Positions 8,201 to 17,200 of a DNA stretch of 32,141 nt are shown in pieces. Made by a program: the position numbers and the translations under genes. The notes beneath the pieces are model-generated. The model made no database searches and was not told the origin of the DNA. It saw nothing but the letters and a program-made list of their open reading frames with translations. The stretch's first letter is position 1, and the number at the start of each line of letters is the position of its first letter. Origin of the DNA: Mnemiopsis leidyi (lineage: Eukaryota; Ctenophora; Tentaculata; Lobata; Bolinopsidae); contig JH154988.1 in NCBI GenBank assembly GCA_000226015.1, positions 523,365 to 555,505 on the forward strand, in the 5' to 3' direction.

Positions 8201-11200
8201 ATTGGTCCAGGAAGCTGTATGCGAAGGACTCACACTGAGAATATATGTAGCTGATGTTTACTGTTGTAGCTGATATTTACAGCTGATTTAGTTACCTTTT
8301 CATATTCGGTACCGTGAAATGAAAGATCATCCAAGTTTCAATGACTAATTTGCTAACAATCTGCAACACAAACGCTAGACCAGGGTAACGAAAAATCCTC
8401 ACCCAAAAAATGAAACACACATAAATACCTCTTGGGCTAAGGAGCTGTAAATGTCCCTGTACTCTTCACGACGTTTTGCAAGGATGTAAAGTTTGTTGCT
8501 GACGCTGAACGCTGTTAAGATGGGCTCTCTGGTCGCCGCTAGAATCGGAGGGGAGACCAACATCTTTACACCTGAATAATGTGTAGGGTCAGTCGAAACT
8601 CACAAGAAGTTGAAATTTGTTAAAGAAACATTAATTGTAGTCTCAACCAAATAAAAAAATTCAGTATATATATTTAAAAAGTTTGAATTTGTTATACTAA
8701 GTTAGGCAAAAGGGTCATATAATTTGGTGAGTGGGGCAATTGGCGCCATTGGCGCCAATGGATCCACTCAATGGATCAAATGGATGTTCCAATGGCGCCA
8801 ATGGCGATGAGGTCAGTGGTGCCAATGGTGGTCACATCGCCATTGGCGCCAATGGATGTGTTCCATTGGCGACAATGGCGATCGCCATTGGCGACCATTG
8901 GCGCCATTATAATGGATCCATTGGAGCCACTCGATGGCGATACCTTTTTCTCGATCGCCACTCAGAGTGAATGGATCATTTGGAATTCCAATGGCGACAA
9001 TGATTCCAATGGCGACAATGGTTCCAATGGCGACAATGGTACCGACAATGGCGACATTGGTACCGACAATGGCGACAATGGCGACAATGGTACCAATGAC
9101 GACAATGGTACCAATGACGACAATTGTAGAAACAATTGCGACAATGTTACCAATGGCAACAGTGGCAACAGTGGATGGCTACAATGGCAATAATGGCACC
9201 AATGGCGACAATCAGGAAATAAGTCTACCGACGGTGGTGCCAATGGTGACAGTGGCACCAATGGCGACTGCAGTGGTGCCAATGGCGACAATGGTACCAA
9301 TGGTGACTATGGCGCCAATGGCGACAATGTCACCAATGGTGACTATGGCGCCAATGGCGACAATGGCACCAATGGTGACTATGGCGCCAATGGCGATAAT
9401 GGCGACAATGGAGATAACCATGTCATAATTATGCCGTTTTACCGGCATTGACGAAAGTGGCGCCAATAATGACAGTGGCATCAATGGCGACAACGACACT
9501 CATCAGGAAATACACCGATTTGTCGGCGTTAATGACAGTGGCGCCAATGGTTGTCGCAGTGATACCCTCAAAGCTGAACGGTACTACGGTAGACGTTAAA
9601 ACGGTAGACGGATATAATCTCGTAACCATTGGCGCCATAGTCACCATTGGTGCCATTGTCGCCATTGGCGCCATAGTCACCATTGGTGACATTGTCGCCA
9701 TTGGCGCCATAGTCACCATTGTCGCCATTGGCACCACTGCAGTCGCCATTGGTGCCACTGTCACCATTGGCACCACCGTCGGTAGACTTATTTCCTGATT
9801 GTCGCCATTGGTGCCATTGTAGCCATTGTAGCCATTGTTGCCATTGTCGCCATTGGTAACATTGTCGCAATTGTTTCTACAATTTTCGTCATTGGTACCA
9901 TTGTCGCCATTTTCGTCATTGGTACCATTGTCGCCATTGTCGCCATTGTCGCCATTGTCGCCATTGGCCATTGGTACCATTGTCGCCATTGTCGGTACCA
10001 TTGTCGCCATTGGAACCATTGTCGCCATTGGAATCATTGTCGCCATTGGAATTCCAAATGATCCATTCACTCTGAGTGGCGATCGAGAAAAAGGTATCGC
10101 CATCGAGTGGCTCCAATGGATCCATTATTATGGCGCCAATGGTCGCCAATGGCGATCGCCATTGTCGCCAATGGAACACATCCATTGGCGCCAATGGCGA
10201 TTGTGACCACCATTGGCACCACTGACCTCATCGCCATTGGCGCCATTGGAACATCCATTTGATCCATTGAGTGGATCCATTGGCGCCAATGGCGCCAATC
10301 GCCCCACTCACCAAATTATATGACCCGTTTGCCGAATTTTGAAATGTAAACAGTATGGCAACTACAAAACCGCGTTATTCCTAAGGAGCAAGTGGTTTTA
10401 ATGTTTTAGTAGTATTGTGCCCAATGCACAATCTTCAATTTGTTTACAAGCACTACACGAGCTTAGTTTAATTTAATATAGTGCCCTTGTAACAACCGGA
10501 ATTAATTTTGGATCTTGGTAGATTTAGAATCCTGATCTGGCACAATTTGCCTTTGATACTTCGTTTGATTTCGCATATTTGCTCCAGTTGTGCATGATTC
10601 CCGCACTACATAGGCAAATGCTGCCAATCGCGCACCATTTAACTCAATCTGATCGCATGTGATACACATGATTGGAGAGGACGTTATCCATTGCACTTTT
10701 ATTTTGCTCAAGGGGCCCTGCAGGGGTCGGAACCTATAAGTTATCTAGTTATCAAACTGCAAGGCGGGGAAAAGGAGGACGTGGCCTACTTTGCGGATTG
10801 CATTGCTTTGTTTATCACATCACCCAGGCTACCGGGCACTGCACGTGGCTTTCTCTATGGCAACAAAGACTGAGGTAAGGAAGTAGGGAAAACATATGCT
10901 GGGTTATAGCCCTAGCAAGGTGGTATGAACCTTCCGACCTGAGACCTTGAGCATGTATAGTTGTTAGACTTTACTGTAAATGAAAATTAACGCTTTAATG
11001 AAAAATCCTTCGTTACCTTCGTTACCTTCGTTTCCTTCGTTACCTTCATCTTTTGAATATGATGAGCTCTCAACACAATGAACAGTGATCTATAAACGAT
11101 CACGCTATACGTAGCAGGTCATGTGACACGTGATTTATGAGTATTATAACAAAGATTACGACTACAAAAGTGGCCTGGTCAGGTTCCTTATCATCTCCAA

Positions 11201-14200
11201 TGATACCCACTCTTTTAGCTTAAAAACTAAATAGTGTTTTAGCTAAAATATGGGGATCGCACGCCATTTAGCTAGATAAAAATTTAGGTTTAAATTCGGT
11301 TTCAGCTTAATAGTATTTTAGCTATATAGGAGCACGTCTGTAGTTACACCTCTCCACAAGAAGGGCAGTATCTATGATCCTAACAACTACAGGGCGATCG
11401 CCGTGGCTAGCAATCTTGGGAAACTTTTCGCTGGAATTCTGCTGCAGCGCCTAATTAAATTCAGAGCGCAGACCAACCCAGATACACCAAACCAACTCGG
11501 TTTTTGTAAGGAGGCGCAGACATCCGATCATATACTCACGCTATCAACTGCCATTGAGAAATATGTTACATCACATAAACCCTGGCTGTTCTCATGCTTT
11601 GTCGACTATGCCAAGGCATTCGATACCGTTTGCAGAGAAGCACTTCTTTACAAACTTTGGAAAATGGACATTAAAGGTCGGTACTTCGACTGTATGGAGT
11701 ACATGTATACCCACTCTAAAGCTAAAATAAAACTCCTCGACAAACTATCGGACAAGATAGATGTGTTGTGTGGCACTGAGCAGGGACACCCCATGTCCCC
11801 TGAGCTGTTTAAATGCTTCGTCCACCAGCTGTCAGAAGATCTCAACTCACTTAAAGATGTCGAGGTTCCTGTCTTGAACGCAGTTGAAGTGACACACTTG
11901 CTGTGGGCAGACGATCNNNNNNNNNNNACATCCATTTGATCCATTGAGTGGATCCATTGGCGCCAATGGCGCCAATTGCCCCACTCACCAAACTATATGA
12001 CCCTTTTGCCTAAGTTATACCTGTTAATGAAAACGCTTTCTCATCGTTGACCCAATCGTTGCCTATTTGGGGGTTGCAAATGCAATTCAGCGCTTGCTGA
12101 AAAGATGTGAAATTAACGATTGCTTCCTTGCACGATTAGTCAAATAGTAAATACGATTTCACCTTTGAGTTGCCTCTAGAATCTTATCATTGTTTGGACA
12201 ATGGAGAATGCAGTTAACGAATAACGATACCAGAGGGTTATGAAGAGCAACGTTTATCATAAAATTACAACACTAGGGGTGCTTCATCAATACAAAAGGA
12301 ATCACTTTAAAGCTCGGGAGAATCGGCCAGACTCATAGAAATACCAGAACAATCTGCCGTTCTTATTAGCCTGATTGTTGTCTGTAAAACCTGGCTGCAA
12401 CATGTCTCCCCTTCAGCCAAACATTCCGGCTGTCCTGCGACAGGAATCCAGCCGGATTGAGACAGAAAGCTAGCCTGATTTCCAAGTCGATCGATTTTAC
12501 CGATGAAAATAGGAACCACGTCCGAAGGCCGATTTTATAACGTATTTCAGTCACCAGAAGTTTTTGTTGAGTTTTGCTAGGTATGTCTGGCCAATTTTCG
12601 CCCTTAGCTTCTGGTCGAGACTTGACAAGAATATAGCAAAATTGTGTCGATATACGAGTCACGACAGCCGAGTTGTGCCGTAAATTTCTTGCCAATTATT
12701 TACACCAATCTGACTAGCTACATATACAATCGGTTTCTGCCAGAGATCGAGAATTATCGATTCTGCCAGTAATAAAGCCAGATGATACTATGTACTTATC
12801 TACCTAAATGATAGTAATCTACATAGATAATGCCAGTAATCTACATAAATAATGCCAGTAATCTACATAAATAATGCCAGTAATCTACATAAATAATGCC
12901 AGTAATCTATACCTAGATAACGCCAGTTATCTATACCTTGATAACGCCAGTAAAATACCTTGATAACGCCAGTAAAATACCTAGATAACGCCAGTAAAAT
13001 ACCTAAATGATGACGTCAGCTAACCTGAATCTCAGCTCCCTTCTCTACAAGGACTCGGACGAGCTCCTTATTCTGAGCTTTGGCAGCTCTGGACAAGGAA
13101 GTTTCCTTCTGGAAATTCTTGCTGATAGCGTTCACATCCGCCTCTCGTTCTATCAGGAAACGAACCAGGTCATTGTTTTCCTTCTCAACTGCCAACATCA
13201 GTGCTGAAGAGAGATGTGTCAGTCAGTATTGTCATTCTGATGTTGTAAGTAAAAAGTTGATCATCAACTCGGTATAATAAAGTAGATATATTTTGTTTAC
13301 AATTAATCATCTGCATTTCATCACAATATTTCTGTTGTTGAATAAACTTGTCGTAAGTCAGTGAAATAGCAGTTTTTTTGACGGAGACAGTAATTTCGTA
13401 TAAAGTAACATACTTTAGCGAGCCTTGAGTGTGACATTTACTGGCTTCGTTTCAACATGAGGTAATTCATATTTTAGTTCATCTAAAAGTTAAATCATTA
13501 GTTCTAGTCATGATCGTGCAGACTAAGTGCCGTGTATGAGGTCGAACCATGGAGGTCCATCACATCCCCACGATAACTTTTAAGAGGCTATATCATGGTG
13601 TAGCCCATGCTTATCATGCCAAATATGGCGAATACCGGAAATTTTCTGATCCAAAATATTTCTATGCGGGGAGGCAGTGCCTAGAGTAAGTTACTTTGAA
13701 GTTATGCCGATAACAGGACCATCTAGCTTTCCAGAGAGCTAGAGGATCAAATATTTGAAAATAGAGACGTATCTACAAGTCACTGTACTGACCGGTGACT
13801 CCGTAAGAGTTGGAGAAGTTGATCACCTCGGGGTTCTGGTCCAAGGTCTTCCTGATCTGCTCCATGTTACCGTCACGGACTTGGACCAGGAACTTGTCCC
13901 CCACCGTCGTTGGGGCTGCATTGGACGACGACTGAAAGGACAAGGTCATTTATAGTAGGTTAAATGAGTCATATGAGCAGAATTTGCTCTAAACTTTTTA
14001 CATCAACCGACAAAAATTTTTTCCCGAGACTTTAAAGAAGTTTGATGTCCCAGAAATTATTACCAAGTTCTCTTCCTTCAGTCTCCAAATGTTTTGGTTT
14101 GACAAAACAGAAAACCAGCTTAAAAGAGTCGGTTAAGATTGGAATGTAGCTGACGGAGCAACGCCAGACTGTCTGACTGTCAGATCCAGACTAACAAGTC

Positions 14201-17200
14201 AACAGTTAAACCATCTGCGTATCTGTGTCCAGCTTTATCAAACTGACAAGATTGAAGATAGCTTACTCTGCTTTTGGAGAACAACCTGGTCATCAGCGAG
14301 GCGTTCTCCCAAGGTCTAGCTTTATTATGCCTTCAGACAGGACAACTAAACTTAACTAAAGGTACGGTTAACTTTAGCGGGGAAAAAACCGCCAAGAGAG
14401 TTATTATAGCGGTCGTTTAAGGAGCGGTGGCGGGTCTCACATCCCTCCAATAACTTGTAAATCTCGCTCGAGATTCTGTCAACACGCTGGAACAAAGTTA
14501 AAGGGTATTTGGTTAGAGATGCTTCAGGCAAAAATGAACTGTAATTGACTTACCGAAAGTAGCTCTATCTTCATCTTGAAGATGAACCGAGCGGAGTTTT
14601 AGCAGAAAAACAAACAGAAATATACGTGTAGTGAAAAAATGGTTTTTGTGTATGAGCTGAGAGGAGTTCTAGGCGTTGGGTTATGTAGCTCAGTTTTTGT
14701 TTCTAGCCAGTTTTACAATTAAAAGTAGATTAAAAAATTGAAATATAATTGGTCGAGAGAAGCGTGGTTATGCGAAACTGTCTGGATGCTTTGCCGCGTG
14801 CTAAATTGATAATTGTCTTTGAGCAATGCTATTTGCAGTGAATATGAGTGCACTGTAACGGTATGTAAATTGTATATTGCTCCAATGAAAATAACAAAAA
14901 GGCTACTTTCAGACTTTAAATTGTTGTGAAAGTTACAATGCTTATAAGCCTATAGTATGCCTATAGTATGTTTACGCGATGCTCATTGCTCAACAATAAA
15001 CATCCCTAATGGCTTATGCATTAAACTGTTAATGCAATGGAAAGCCACTCATTTCAAAGTAACTCAAATACAATAGTCTTCATTTGTTTCCAATACATGT
15101 ATTGGAAACAAATGAAGAAAATATCAAAATTCCGGCACCAGTAGGTAAACCCACCCTGTACTCGAAATCGTCTCCCTTCCCGGAACCAGTGATGTTCTGA
15201 AGCGAGGATATGACGACTTGGACCCGTCTCCATCCAGACAGCATCCGACTCTTCTCCATCTACACTACCAGTACCACTAGAGCACAAAAAACCACTAGGT
15301 CTAGAAAACTAGACGGTAAATCGGACGGTAAATCGGACGGTAAATCGGACGGTAAATTAGACGGTTAATAAGATGGTAAATAAGACGGTTAATAAGACGG
15401 TAAATTAGACGGACTGACTGCGTGGCAAACAGTTCCTCAACAATACTGATGTTACAATTCCCCCAGATAGAGGAATGTCTCTGACAAATGTACGACGAGT
15501 GAGAATCACGCAGTGAGGTGGCGAGCGTGACTAGATATATGTCAAATACCGGCTACAACGTGAAGGGCAGGGAGGTGGCCGATATGTAGCTGGAACGTGG
15601 TCAGAAGATTTGCGAGGAGGAAGGATCAACTAGTGTAATAAACTGAGTTGCTTTACTTTGTGTGCCACAAAGAAGATTATGGGAGAAATCACCCTTGATA
15701 CACTTCAATGGGTCATGAATTCGCAGCCGCGTATATTCAATCTAATCAAAGATAATTTGAGTCAAAATACGTGCGAATGTACTGCCGGCTGATGGGGGTG
15801 ACAGAGTAAAGTTATACAGTCTTCAGAAGAGAGGTGGAAATATTTGACAGTACGGATAGGTGAGGAATGTGTCATAGGACCATTGAGCGCTACAATGTGT
15901 ACGGCGGGCTTGATCAGGATTTTTAACTGGTGAAATCTCTGAAATTCAGCTAAATACCACACACGAAACACATGCAATGATGGGTTGAACAAAAGTCGGA
16001 ATTGCTTGCAGCAGACACAGACAATTGTTTTGGAACTAGAACAGATCACGAGAGTCAGTCTCTGTTCAGACAGGCTTGGTAAGTGACGCGATCTTTCATG
16101 ATGACAAAAACAGTAAAATCAGAGCACACTTCATGCAGTGTTGATAGGTTTCGGCTGAAAAAGAAGGTGAAGAAGTTTACTAGACTATTGAGTCAACATC
16201 AAAGGGATGAGTTAAAGACAAACAATCACCATGACAACACGGTCTAACCTCCGTTCTGGTTTCCTGGGTAGTCGGACTCAGAGCAACCAGGTTCTGGAAT
16301 GAGCCCTTCAGGGCAGTGTGCATCCTCTGTAGGTTGTTAACAACCTTCCGCTCCATCTCTTAGAGGGCTTGTTCGGGATGAATTTATTAGGCACGCCAAC
16401 AATCAGCTGTTGCCATGGTTACCTCCTTCAGCATCTTTACAAGATTAACAAGCGATATACGTTCAGGAAACCGGACATTCGCTGTACAAGAACGAAAAAC
16501 AAGGAGCGTTTGTCGAAGTGAGAATGTATCCTAATTCAGAAGGGTGTAGAACGTGCTATATACAGGAAGCTATATACACCAGGCAGTGTAAGGCAGGCAA
16601 CTGTTAACAGCAGTTAGATCAAGCTGTGTTGTGTGAGCTTAGAGTGAGACACACGTTTATTGGATACCGCTAAAAATAGAAGTTATAAAATCTTGGTGAC
16701 GTATCCAAATCAGAATGAGAAAGGGGACTTCTTTTGTGTTGCCAACGACAAGAAGATGTCTATCTGTAGTAGAACTAACACTGCCATGTTAATAAACGAC
16801 GAGAATGGTTGACTGATTGGGTCAATTGTAAATTTGGGTCGCAGGTAACCTTTGGGACGGAACTTAATTTACTGCTTGATAACGAAACCCTTTCGATACA
16901 CCAGGAACCATTCAGCTTTATGTTCAGCACAATCATTAAAATGATCAAATTTTAAGCTCCATATTTGATCACGACTCTCTGCTAATTGATGAGATCGTTG
17001 ATTTGGATTTTGGAGGTCAAACGGTTTTGAATAAAAACTGTTGACGTGGCACACCACGTAAAAAGGGTAAAATACCCATTTCTCACTTTCATCGAAACAA
17101 TGAAAAGTGGAAAATAATATTTAAACATTTGATTTATGACTACCAATTGAAATAGAAAGGCGACCAAAAGAGCAAACACCAATAAGAAATAATGATTTTC

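Noticed and set aside
8128..8234. Alternative donor gtaaaa after TCG-TTA in the TRP_2 exon
   Set aside because: It would leave phase 0, while the next exon must be entered in phase 2; the gttagt donor five bases earlier satisfies this.
8731..10267. Many long open frames encoding MATMVPM, NGDNG, WRQW or AIGAIVTIG repeats
   Set aside because: They are all six-frame readings of a 9-bp repeat array that lacks stop codons, mirrored on both strands by the palindrome. No start context, codon bias or domain supports a protein.
10502..10711. Minus-strand frame considered as the missing ankyrin/zinc exon of the channel
   Set aside because: It has one CxxC but neither the His-Cys-x-Cys arrangement nor an ankyrin signature, and its borders lack the needed phase 0 to phase 1 splice sites.
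12366..12695. 109-codon minus-strand frame
   Set aside because: No domain recognised, no suitable splice phase; likely chance or old repeat.
15054..15287. 77-codon minus-strand frame over the 15.2-kb exon
   Set aside because: It is longer than the called exon but in another frame. Its splice borders do not match neighbouring phases, while the MEKSRML frame fits phase 0 at both ends and resembles the 16.2-kb exon.
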